Assembly (NCBI GenBank): GCA_034008185.1
Contig: CM067085.1
Location: 75,628,275 to 75,692,274 of the forward strand
Origin: Gorsachius magnificus
Lineage: Eukaryota > Chordata > Aves > Pelecaniformes > Ardeidae
Direction of reading: 5' to 3'
DNA length: 64,000 nt
A program made the translations under genes and the position numbers. Of the stretch, positions 23,128 to 34,300 are shown one piece after another; within the stretch, counting starts at the first letter, position 1, and each line of letters opens with the position of its first letter. A model generated the notes under the pieces. The model ran no database searches. It had not been told where the DNA came from and worked only from the letters and a program-made list of their open reading frames with translations.

Positions 23128-23195
23128 GAATCATAGAATCATAGAATGTTTTGGGTTGGAAGGGACCCCTAGAGGTCATCTAGTCCAACCCCCAT
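23128..23195 (-). mobile_element. CR1 LINE 3' tip, minus orientation
   Basis: Begins aatcatagaatcatagaatg and continues ggttggaagggacccctaga, then ggtcatctagtccaaccccc. This is the reverse complement of the CR1 3' terminus with two copies of the terminal 10-mer. Only about 70 bp survive. Confidence 0.93.
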
Positions 23196-24513
23196 ATGTT
23201 TTTTAAATTGTTAGTAGCTTGTGTCATGCACGAACCGGTCTTTCCCTGGTGAGCTTTAACAGCCCCCGTCTTTTGACTGTGTTTGGAGGAAATGTGCATA
23301 TTCAGATTGAATTCGAGCAGTGCCATCTACTGTCAGGTTGTAGTACTGACTTGTAAGGGGGAACGGCTTTTTTAGACTGACCATTTGAGTTCATTCCTCG
23401 GAGTTGTCTTTACAGCAAAGGGAAAAGAGTTTATAACGGTGCAGAATAAGCCCATCTGAGACATATTTTTGGTGGCGATTGCGGCAGAGTGACCTAACAC
23501 AACCTGTGGGAGCAATGCACTCAGGTGTGAATTACAGCTCTGCTTTGGGTAAGGTATTGAAAGAATCTGCACCACCTATCAATTGACATGGCTAGTTTTA
23601 CCTTTAATGAGGGCCATTTGAAATGGAAGGTAGCGTCTCCAGAAGGTTATTTCCTTTTTGCGTTCAGAAAATGATTTTTGTGTGTCAGCACCGTTTAGTT
23701 TTGCAGTAAGATATGCTAGCGTGCAGGATAAAGGTTCTTTAACCATTGCTTACTGGCATATTACTGAAAAAAGGTTGGTATGAAACTTAGCTGATTGTTT
23801 GGAGGAGTAAAAATGCTATTCTGTATTTCAATATTTCCTAATCATGCTGGTATCCAGGTCTGCACCGAGCGCGCCATGTTTGTGTTTCGCAACATCAAAG
23901 CACCATCTAACTGCGTGCAGGTAGAATGTTTCTCACGATGGCTCACTAAATGTTACAGACTTCCCCACTACATCGTGGTGCCGCCGCTGATGTGTCTTGT
24001 GGACACAGGGACACAGTTGCTACACGCTTCAAAGCTAAGCCAGTCTGGACATAGACCAGCTAGCTCCAGCACTGTCCTTTGGACTCCTTAACAAATGCCC
24101 TTCTGTTTACCCCACAACCCAACCCTGTGCTTGACACACCTCCAGGCTCCTTATCCTCCACTCCCAACCCAACCTAATACTCAGAATCCATTTGGTTGTA
24201 GGAATTAAGTTTGTGCCTTTCCTGCTGTGGAACCAAATACACTTTCGTCTGTGTGTTGGAGGATATTGGACAAGTTAGCGATCATCATGAGTTTCACCTC
24301 CTGCTGGAACAGGCTGTGTCCTGTGACCAGAGTGAGCCCTGTCAGGTCCCTTTGGGAGATCTGGAAGTTCAGTAGGTTGCTCATGTATGTTTGTGGTACT
24401 CCATGGAAGAAGGGTTTTGCACATGCCTTCAGTGGCAGCTGGCCAGTTTGCACAGGCCCATCTTTCTCTGAACAACTCAAACTTTGTGCGTGTTTATGCT
24501 TAGTACGTTGACT
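23196..24513. other. Intergenic, nothing recognised
   Basis: Unique-looking sequence between two CR1 fragments. Short open frames on both strands have no recognisable domain. Confidence 0.65.
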
Positions 24514-25029
24514 TCCATGTTCAATTGTGGGATCACTACAAGAAAGACGTTGCCTTGCTGGAACATGTCTAGAGGAGAGCAACCAAGCTGGTGAGGGGTC
24601 TGGAGCACAAGTCATACGAGGAGCGGCTGAGGGAACTGGGGGTGTTTAGTCTGGAGAAGAGGAGGCTGAGGGGAGCCCTGATCGCCCTCTACAGCTGCCT
24701 GAGAGGAGGGGGGAGTGAGGTGGGGGTCGGCCTCTGCTCCCTGGTAACAGATGATAGGACGAGGGGGAATGGCTTGAAGCTGCGCCAGGGCAGGGTTAGG
24801 CTGGACATTAGGAAAAACTTCTTCACCGAGAGGGTTGTCAGGCTCTGGAATGGGCTGCCCAGGGAGGTGGTGGAGTCCTCATCCCTGGAGGTCTTTAAAA
24901 GAAGGAGAGATGAGGTGCTTAGGGACATGGTTTAGTGGTGGGATGGCAGTGCTAGGTTAACGGTTGGACTCGATGATCTTAAAGGTCTTTTCCAACCGAG
25001 GTGATTCTATGATTCTATGATTCTATGAT
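24514..25029 (+). mobile_element. CR1 LINE, 3' ~515 bp including tail
   Basis: Carries the CR1 text in order: tcactacaagaaagacgttg, agaggagagcaaccaagctg, tggacattaggaaaaacttc, aatgggctgcccagggaggt and ggttggactcgatgatctta. The tail is attctatgattctatgattc with at least three 8-base repeats. The sequence is close to the family pattern, so this is one of the younger insertions in the window. It is 5'-truncated. Confidence 0.95.
24591..24935 (+). pseudogene. CR1 ORF2 C-terminal remnant, frame still open
   Basis: An uninterrupted frame of about 114 codons inside the CR1 copy reads [19 protein letters not shown], then [20 protein letters not shown] and [14 protein letters not shown], ending VLRDMV-stop. 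This matches what I recall as the extreme C-terminal region of the CR1 reverse-transcriptase polyprotein. The catalytic domains are absent because the element is 5'-truncated, so it is not functional. The open frame reflects limited age rather than selection. Confidence 0.75.
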
Positions 25030-27060
25030 CATTTCTTTGTTCTTTTCAGTTATTTTGGGAAGGCTGAGATATGCTTGAGCAGGGTTGAAATGACACTTTG
25101 CTGTGGGAACTACTGAACTGCTGTTACTGCTAGCAAAGGGTCTCTGTGATGGTCATGGTCCTGCAGCCTGCCCCATTCTTCAGTGCCGTGTCTGATGCAG
25201 GATGGTAATGGGGTCATTTTGCTTTCCCTGCTTAAACAAATTCCTTGACTTGCACCTACGCAGCCAGCCAGATACGCAGCCTCTGCCTCTCCCAGCTGTT
25301 CATTCACCGCATTGATACTTCTTCCTCTGTGGATTTGTGTGCGTTTTGCATGGCTCTAGCTGGGCACCTACTAGGTTAATGGTGCATAGCTTCATGGGCT
25401 TTAAGGTCGGCACTCTTAGCTCATCTTCTATGACCTCCTCTGACAACTGCAGGCCAGACAGCTTCATCGGGTTCCTGTGGTGTGCGCCTGTCTCTGTCAC
25501 ACTTCTTCCGGTGTGAAAATGCGAAGCGAACCTTTCAACTAGTTTGGGCCTGGCAATAACTGACTAAAGGAGAAGTTCAGAGGGCGGGTTACCGCAGGGA
25601 TGGTTTAACAGGGCTTGCTCTGCAAACGGGATTTCTTAATCTTGGTGGTACAGGTTGCTGTCTCAATCCTGGCAGTGTCTCTGAAGCCATCCTTCTGAAA
25701 ACAGATGCGTATAGAAAGCGTCACCTTTGTCCCATAAACGCTAAAGCTAGCAATTCACATTTCGGATGGATCTCGGCTGTAAAGGTCTCTGCTGTCAGCT
25801 CAGAGGCTGCCTGCAGTGTATAGGGTAGGGCTACGCTTCAGAATTCCTTTCTCAAGTTTGTACTTACTATTTCTCACTAGCCAGACAGATTTTGCAAAAG
25901 TTTCGCTAGGGAAGAAAGAATGAGATACAATTGCAAATCTTGATGGTGAGGAGGAAGGATGTAAAGTTCTGACTCGTCCGTCAGCACAGTTAGCTGTTTC
26001 TGTTACGAACGAGATTATGTTGACTCCTTATGGGTTAGGAAAAGGCTGTGCTGTGTGGGTGGAAAACTCCTGGGTTCCCCAAAACAGCTTGACTGGCTCA
26101 CAGGAAGCCTTCTGCCTCTGGGACGGCAGCAATGACTGAGCGTAACCCATCCTCGTTAGAGTGTCTGTACTAATGAATGAGTGACAGCGCGCACATCCGG
26201 TCCATCTGACGCATCAGTGTTTAATTGTGCTTTTGCCAGCCAGGCAGAGTTTGGCGGAAGATCAGTTTCTGTGCAGCAGAGAAAAGATGCTGGTGTGATG
26301 TTGCGTTTCTCCGCAGGGAATTGGAGCCGGAGGAGGAGCACTTCTGAACCAGTCACGACGCTGCCGTCCCCTTGAAGTTACTCTGGCTTAGACATCAAAC
26401 ACCGCTCACCAGTCCCTTAAGGAGTATCTGGTTTTAGTTCACTTCTCCAGACTTCTGTGCTTTCTCTATCCCAGAGAAAAAAGGGGTAACGGAGAGGTTC
26501 TGTTCGGTGTCTCCCTTGTTCCTGCAGACGCGTACTCAACGCCCGTACCTCGCTGTGAGGCGTTTGCTGTGACCACGCGGCAGCCACGCAGTGCGACGCT
26601 TTGATAGGGAACAGCGTGATCCTGTAGGTAGGGGGGTCTGGCCGATGGAGGTTTTCATCTCTGTTCTGCGCCGTGTGTCCTCTCTCAGCATCTCTGGTCC
26701 TTACACCTTCTTGTCTGGGGGGTGTTAGGCTTTCCGGGGCTGCCACCGTGCTGTGGCAGTTCAGCGCGCAGCCTGAGGCTGTGCTCTGTGGTGCGGATAA
26801 CATCCCGAATACAAAGTAAGGAAGACCTCCGCCCACAACAGCGCTTGTTGAAGTAACACCAAGCCTTGCCTGCAGAGATTTCCTGTCAGTTTGGGGCTTA
26901 AGGTAATCCTGCCTGTGGAAAGGAACCCGATGGAAGCGGGAGAGCCGTCGTGCTCTGAAAGAAGTTGCTCGCCAAAGCTGGCTGCTGGGATCAATTCAAC
27001 TGATCTTAACGGCAGCCGTTCATCTCTGAACAGAAACCTGCCTTCCTGCTCGGCTAGTGC
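25030..27060. other. Intergenic, no gene recognised; GC rises toward 27 kb
   Basis: No recognised exon or repeat. Base composition and CpG content climb after about 26.1 kb, leading into the CpG island at 27.17 kb. Open frames on both strands are typical of GC-rich noncoding sequence. Confidence 0.6.
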
Positions 27061-27073
27061 CTTTAGCCCTTTT

Positions 27074-27126
27074 CCTCGATTTTTTTGTTCGGCAGCAGCC
27101 CGAATTTCTCGATTATTTTTGTTCGG
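27074..27126. repeat. Imperfect tandem duplication, offset about 34 bp
   Basis: cctcgatttttttgttcgg (27074-27092) recurs as tctcgattatttttgttcgg (27107-27126), separated by cagcagcccgaatt. It lies at the edge of the CpG island. Confidence 0.8.
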
Positions 27127-27169
27127 TTTCTGCCCCTCCTCTAGCGGCCTCTGGGTCCCGCAAGCCTAG

Positions 27170-27530
27170 AGAACGCCCCCCTGCAGCGGCACGGGACGGG
27201 CCCCCCCCACCCGGGGGGCTGCCCCGCCCCCCGGCCCCCCCCCCCCGCTCCCTTCCCCCCGAGCCCCCCGCCCCGCTCCCTTCCACCCGGGGCCCCCGCG
27301 CCGGCGAGGGCGCCCCGCCCGGCGCGCGGGCAGCAGCAGGGGGCGCTGTGGCGCCCCGGGGGGGCCCGGGGGGGGCCCGGCGGGGGGCACGCGGAGAGGG
27401 TCCCGCAGAGCCTTCAGGGGGCGCGGGTGTTGGGAGCGCGGGCCCGAGCCGCGAGGCTGAGGGCAGGGGGGCCGTGCCGCCGAGGGGGGAGGGGGCTGAG
27501 ACCTGAGGCGGAAGGTCGGAAACATTGTCC
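27170..27530. promoter_or_regulatory. CpG island, candidate promoter
   Basis: About 360 bp of very GC-rich sequence dense in CpG, with long C- and G-runs and several GGGCGC or GCGCG patches. An ETS-type CGGAAG core lies near 27508. No VAV3 or other first coding exon was recognised beside it. It could start a noncoding RNA, be a distal regulatory island, or be part of an old GC-rich insertion. Proline/glycine-rich open frames on both strands are composition artefacts. Confidence 0.5.
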
Positions 27531-27569
27531 CGATGGTGCGGAATCCCCCCAAGGGGTTCCTGTTGCCCG

Positions 27570-27700
27570 AGACGCCGCTTAAAAATAGAATAAATCAAAT
27601 CTGCTGCGACACGTGTAATAAGCGTTTGAGGCCGATTATATTTATCAAGGCCGAATTTATTCAAGCAAGCAATCACGCAGGCAACACAGCGCTGGGCGGC
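27570..27700 (-). mobile_element. Possible LTR-like remnant
   Basis: Read on the minus strand, there is a gaataaatt poly(A)-like signal (AATAAA at 27656-27661). A second copy of the same short motif, (a)ggccga(t/a)ttat, lies 20 bp away, and further on is gtctcgggcaacaggaacc, which loosely resembles a primer-binding-site region. No flanking duplication or retroviral coding sequence was recognised, so this is weak. It could equally be unique promoter-flanking DNA. Confidence 0.2.
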
Positions 27701-28114
27701 CGGCGAGTCTCCTGCTCCACCAACGGCGCGCGCCTCACCCCCACCAGAGTCCCTGTGTATAGTTTAGTAGTCCCGGGAATACGTGGCACATCCTGGTATC
27801 TTTCTGGTGGTCGTGAGGATGAAGGTCATAGTCTTCCTCCACGTTGTAGATCAGTTTCTTTCCTTATCTGGCCATGTTGGCCCAGCATGAGGCAGGAAGG
27901 CTTCGTGCTTGTTTACTTAGCAGGATGTCGCCACTCAGGAATTGGTAATTTATCAATGGATCAGGAGGTGGTCCCATGAGTTTCGCACAATAGTGACTTT
28001 AAACAAAGGATGTAACAAAAAAAACCAAAACCAACCCACAAGGAGTAAGGGGGGGACCTTCCCCCCATCTGCCGGTTTGAGAACAAATTCCTTATGTATT
28101 TCTCTATTACGACA

Positions 28115-28320
28115 CGCATCGCTGCCCTTCGCTGGCGTGGGCCGCTCGGGGCCGAAGCAAGCCCAGACACAGGCCGGAGGTTTCCGATCGTCCTCCCGCG
28201 GGCGGCAGGGCTGCGGCCCGCCAGCAGAACCCTGGTGCTCGTCCCGCCGGTGGCTGCAGCCTGAGCACCTGGGACCCCGCGTGACACAGCCCGGAGCCCC
28301 GGTGACGGGGGGCACAGGGA
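28115..28320. promoter_or_regulatory. Second GC-rich, CpG-dense block
   Basis: About 200 bp rich in CpG (gctcggggccgaag, cctcccgcgggcggcag, cgtcccgccggtggctg). It lies about 600 bp from the main island and probably belongs to the same regulatory domain. No exon recognised. Confidence 0.4.
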
Positions 28321-28399
28321 AAGACCCCAGTAAGCACTCCAGGCTGAGGTCTTGTGTTGGTGGCCAATCACAGTAACTTCTCACAAGAAAGTCTCAGTG

Positions 28400-31300
28400 A
28401 ATAATTTGATGTTTTCTTGTTGCTAGTTAAGTGTTAATATTAAAAAAAAAAAACCCCAACAACTATGTAAATTATTTTTTTAGTAATTCTGTGTGTTCAT
28501 CTCCCTTAATTTCCCATTGTGCTGTAAGAAAAAAGTAACATCTAAAAATCCCAAAAGACCTGGAAGGTTCCCAGGTGCTAGAAGGCGACTTTCATGTGGT
28601 TTGCTCCATGCAAAGATAGCAGGGCTGGAGTTCGCTCTGAAAGCTGCATGGTGAGAAGCCAATGCTCTAGGCATCTCTATCCCCAGAAGTAGTTGCTCTG
28701 TGGAACTATTTGAAACTTGTAATTACAGGCTTTTTGTTTACCTTTAAAGTATATCTTATTAATACTTGAAATATAAAGACTCAAGGGATTTATAATGCGA
28801 CTGTTGAGTATGAGCCTTACTTACAAAATGACTAAAACTGAACTAAAGCCTTTCAGTGGTGCTCGTGGGCTCACGTAGGTGAGGGCTTTACCCCAGCAGT
28901 TCTGTCTGGAAGTTGCTTTCCAGAAGGGAGAAAGTTACCTTTTGGCTTATTGTCCTCTCTAAGTAATTGAGCTTCAGTTTTGACATTCTTACTGTCTTGA
29001 TTTGGCTTTCCACTGCTTGTATGAAAGCGCTTCCTTAGAGGATGCCACGTGAAAAGCATTCCCCCGCGCTCCAGACTATCCACAGGCATGCTGTCCCAGA
29101 CCCTTGGCAGGAGACTAGGGCTGGAGCAAGCGTGTGAGCCGCTTCCTCACGGTTTTCTCTAGGCTGAAGTTCAAGAACCTGCTTAGAGGGTGCAAGGAAG
29201 ACTTGCAGTGTGAGTGGCCGGCACGGAACAAGGGTTATTAACCTGTATGGTTGAAACCGTTTATGCTACGTTAGGCAGCTGCCTGCTCATGTGGGATTGA
29301 AGGGTTCTGCTGGTATTTGGTACGTAACAACAGGGACCGGTGCGTATTGCACCTATACAGTGATCAGTCCAGTGCAAAATAAGAGGAACAGTTTGTAAGG
29401 GGCTCTCACTTTCTGTCTGTTATACTTGTAAAACTATTGATCTGCCAGAGAGTGGTGGGGTTTTTTACATTTTTAGGGATTGCGTGTTTTGATGCATTAC
29501 CATCTGCCTATAGTCTAAAGACATAAGCATAGTTCAGCTTCCAAGAAGTTTCAAGACTTTAAATCAGTAGTAAATACTAATATCATTAAATTGTCTTAAA
29601 CTGACAAAGTGAGGAAATTTACCGTGTACAAAATGAAACTCATAGCTCATATTGTTGAACCTCAGTTTGTATCGGTTTGTACACAACCACAGTTGTGTAT
29701 CGGTACCTAAATATAAACAATAAAGTTTAAGGTCTTAGGCTCTTAGTGGAAAAACTTAAAACCTGCAATGGAGACATAAGGAAGAGATGTAAAAATCTGG
29801 GGTGTTCTGAGTAAGACCTTATGCTTATTTTCTGTAAGGTTCTACGGGCAATCTCCTTTAGAAAGTGCTCATTTTGAGAGACGGACAAGGAACACCCGCC
29901 AGCAGATGTCAAAGCTGGGAGACTGAAGCAGCCTTTCTCTTGTATCTATGTACATGCAGACATTTCAATATTTGTCTTCAGACCGCTTATCTCCTGTTGA
30001 TTTCTAATAGCTTCTTCCCTCAGAACATGTCAGGTGTTTTCCCTTTCTGGTGGGAAAGGCAATCTTGATGTACCGCGTTTTAAAACTTGCTAGGGATCTT
30101 TGGAGAAGCTTTCAAGCACTGAAGCAGAGTGTGTTCGGCACCTTATTTGTCCTCAGTGGGCATTGGCCTTACGAAGCAACTTAACCTCAGCCGACTCGGA
30201 CTCCTTTTCCCCAGTGTCTATGGTGTGCTCTCTTTGGGGGCGAGTCCGTGGGCTGAAAAGTCCTTTCTTTACAGACTAGCTCTACTCACGCCGGGTCCCT
30301 TTGGAGAGTCTGGATGGCTTCTGCATGCAGATTGGTTTGTGTATGAAAAATGCATGAATACTCCCTCAGGTGTTAATTAATGCTATTCTGAGTTATTGAG
30401 AACTTCAAGCAAAAAAAAAATCAGAAGGTTCTCAGTATTCAAATGTGCTCCTTTACATCTGATTATTCAGTCACAGTCCTTATAAGTGGCTGAAGCCCCT
30501 TTCTCCTTCCTTGCTATGGGCCAATGACTGTACTATACCTTTGTAACAGGGGAACTTGCTGCTTTTAGTTTTGCTTAGCTAGATGTAAAGTAGCAGATTT
30601 TTTTTTTTTTTTGGTCTGTTTCTCTTCACAATAATTGAGTTTCTGGTTTCTCATTTGTAGGGGTTTACTAGCTGTAGCCATGAGGTAAAAAAGAAGAGCT
30701 TGACCAACCCCCATTTAATCGCAGTTTAGGTATTTCCCCAGTAAAGAGCAGGAGTGCATGACACCTACTGGGAAGTTTCTCAAAGTGCCGCCTCCTTGTG
30801 CGCTGTCTTTGCAGCCAGCTTTCCAGGTGAGCACCACCTGGCTTTCTGTCAAAGGCAGCGTTATCACTGGGCATTAGCAGGAGCAGCATGCGGACCAACA
30901 CAGCTGCTGTTTCACTTGGGCTGTGTCATTCATGTCACTTAACCAGACACCCATTACAGTGCTCAGTGCTGGCGGTATCCTGAGGTGTCTGTTGGAACTA
31001 AATGATCCGGACACTGAAAACTTTCAGTAATTGATGTGGACTATTTAGCTGATAGCAGTTGCCTGGAGGAGGATTTACAAGAAACACGTGTGAATGACAT
31101 TGCTATTTTTCTTCTTGAAAATTACCTTAAGGATGAAGGTGCAGCAGGAGTGAGTTCAAGGTGCTTCCTTTGGCTGTGTTTGCCACATCCATCCCTCGTG
31201 TGATGGAAAATAGGTATACTTAAACAGTTATCTTTCTGTGTCTTGACGCCGTAGATGTTATTCAGAGATAAAGGCACTACATATCTGACGATATTTTTGC

Positions 31301-34300
31301 TTGGTGAGGAGAACTAAAATGCCGCTAAATAATAATGCCATGAAAATAATACAATTTTGAACTCTTACACAGCTTCCCATCTATCCTAAGCCATTAAGTT
31401 TTCCAACGGTATTTATATTAAAGGGCAAAAGTGAACTATGTTTTTAGGTTGTATAGCAGACAGACGTTTTGGTGGATGGAGAAGTAAGGTAACTTAGGTA
31501 GCAGAAGTCACAAGAGAAGTCGGTGACCGCCAGGAATAGCAGCCACACATGCTGACAGCCAAGTCTGTGTGAGCCACAAGACCATCCTTCCTCCTGCACA
31601 CAGAGAAGCACTGGCACGAAAGGGAAGTGCTTTCTGTGGTTTTGGAGAGGCTGTTCCGGTGTTTCTGACATTATCAGCAGAAGGACACAAGACACCCCAC
31701 TTCTACACGGAGGGCTGGCTGCAAGGCTTTTGATGTAACTACTTTGTAATTTTGGCTTTCAAACTGGACTCCTTTTGAGGGTTGGCCCCATGCAGGAGGA
31801 AGGAAGAAGGCCAAACATGAATCTGCTCTTTTTGGAGAGAGGGTAATTGTTGAAGGAGCTGGTGAGTAAAAAAAAAAAAACACCAAACCTCCCCCAAAAA
31901 CCCTATACAGAAAGCCCATCCATCCTGAAGCGTGAAGCTGGCCTGTGTCCTGCCAGGCACTCTTCAGCAGAGTACGTGGGCAAGGAAAGAGCTGATAAGA
32001 AGAAATGTTCTTTAGTGCCAGCTTTCAAATCTAGCTCTGGCATAAGCCGTGGAAAGTACCACTGTGTTCAGCTATCTGTTTTATTAGCAATTCTCAAATA
32101 CACTTGTTTTTTCCACGGTTAACACCACTTCCCAGTTTTTGGTAGTCGTCTTGTCAAGCCGTCTTGTCTTCCCCCTGCCTCTCCCTTCAGTCTGCACCGA
32201 TAGTAATTCCAGCAGCAACTGACAGCGCAACTAGCGACACCGTGTAAGCAAGGCTGGAGAAGCAGCCATCGACCCCTGACAGCAGCAGTCTGAGAGAGTC
32301 GGCTGTCCACTAGCCAGGGTCATACCTGGTGGGTGCAACTGAGCTGTTTGGGACGGGGCGGAGAAGTCAGGGAGCGCTGCCCCTCCTGCCCCGCAGCCTG
32401 GAATGGGCGCTGCCTCGGGTGGCGGTGACTGTGGAGAAACAGCTTTGCCTTCCTCTGATAACTTCTCCAGAACTGGGGGCTAGATTTTAGAAGCATCAGG
32501 GTGGTTTCTGCAGAGCCAGGTCATGGCCATATGATAAGTTTTACTAGTATTAAAAATTGCCTAGTCCATATTTCTGTAAATAATGGGAAGACAATAGTAA
32601 AATAGCTTTCTCTAGAAGTCATCCTTAATTGACAGAAACGTTTTGGGAGGTGAAGGAGGTTGTTGGCCATTTTTAGTATATTAAATAAACAGTGTGAGTC
32701 TGCAATTATTCTATATTGTTGTCTTGGAATAAGATGGGAATGATAAGAAGAGGTGGCATTTAGTTACCTGTCAATTAACACGAACACGCTTTTCTTGCAT
32801 ACGCAACAGAAGTAAAAAACCAAAAATTAAATTTAAACTCACTATGTCAAGTTAATATTGCAGTACTGACCAAAGGCTTTGGCTAGGTTGGAGGTCCCAC
32901 AGCTTTAGGTGTTGTGCAAACAGTAAATAACTATTTCTGCCTTAAAAAGCTTACAAACGCTGATGGGCTTTGTTTTAGACAAGATATTCTGTGAGTGCAG
33001 ACAGGGTTCTTGCTCAGCTGTGACTTAGGAGTAGTCATCTTGAAATTGTGAAGGAAGCAAAAGGTAGAGTAAGTCCAAATGAAAATGAAACTTGGAGAAA
33101 CTGAAAGAGAAAATGTGTTTGTGGAATAAAAAGCCAATGAGCATAAAAAAGGGCCAAGCACAACTTGTTTGGGTAGAAATTTAGCTTACATAGCAGCCAG
33201 TAAGAGCCAGAGACATTTGGGTTCCCAAATGTACGTTGTGCTCTGGTTGGCACTGCAGCTTCTGATGTGGGCGTCCAAGAAGTCTTCTCTGAGACAGCCT
33301 GAGAACTTGGGCCCATAACTCCTCCCGAGCTCTGCTGTGGCTTTGTTGCAAGGAGAGAAAAGAGATTCTTCTGAGTACTTAGGACCAGATTTTTTGAGTG
33401 TTAGAGTCTTACTGAAATGAATTCTTGGGCTGAATTAATTTCTCTATTCTCTCAATTTTTCAGGCTGTTAATGCTGAGTTTTCAGTGTCTTACTACGTTA
33501 AAATAATCTGTGCCTTACTGGAGCATCAAATTGGATTCATACTCACATACATTCCCTTCTGGAAGCTTTTCTTCGGTTACCGTTACAGCTCTGATTAGCT
33601 GTAAAAGATTGAGCAGATATTCCTGACACAGGTTGTTCCTAAGGGCCACTCTGATGTTTATCCTCTTACAGCATGGCGCAGCTGGGATGGCAATTTGCTC
33701 TTGTAACAGGCTGCCCGAGGATGAGCTGCACTATTAGGAGGTTAGTACCCAGTTAATTTCCAGTGAGCTGTTCTGTAATGGACTCAGCATGTCGATGTGG
33801 GTTTTCAATGTTTGAGTGTCTTTCTCATTTACATAACATGTTATTTGAAGTCTAGCTAAAAAAAAGCCCATATTCTATTAATTTATACTATGCCATTAAG
33901 AAACACTTCGATTTTAAACTTATAATTTTATATATATATAAAAATATATATATTTGGACATCTGGACAATAGCTCTACCAAAGCAAACAAGTCACTTTTT
34001 AACTAACAGGTTGCAGTGCTGCCAACCAGAACAAATGAGCAATATGTGTACTCAGTAATAAAAAAATGAACCAGTTAATTGGCTTTCAAGGATTGTTAAT
34101 ATGATTCAATCTTACTTATTAAAGCCCTCTGTACCTACAAAATTGAATACAGCTGTTATAACAATGTTTGTATTTATCTAGTGACCCTGCTGTAAACAGC
34201 TATCACGGTAGCACTGCAGATCCACTTCTATCTTGTTTTCCCAGCGCTTAGCTGCTACATGATTAAACTGATTTCTAATGAACCCGTGACCGTATTCTGT

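Noticed and set aside
27057..27676. Long proline- and glycine-rich open frames on both strands over the CpG island
   Set aside because: Both strands and several frames are open at once, as expected from extreme GC content with few stop codons. No domain or splice context was seen.
32890..32990. Resemblance to an old amniote LINE-derived motif (aaaaagcttacaaacgctga)
   Set aside because: Only one short block matches; not enough to call a repeat.
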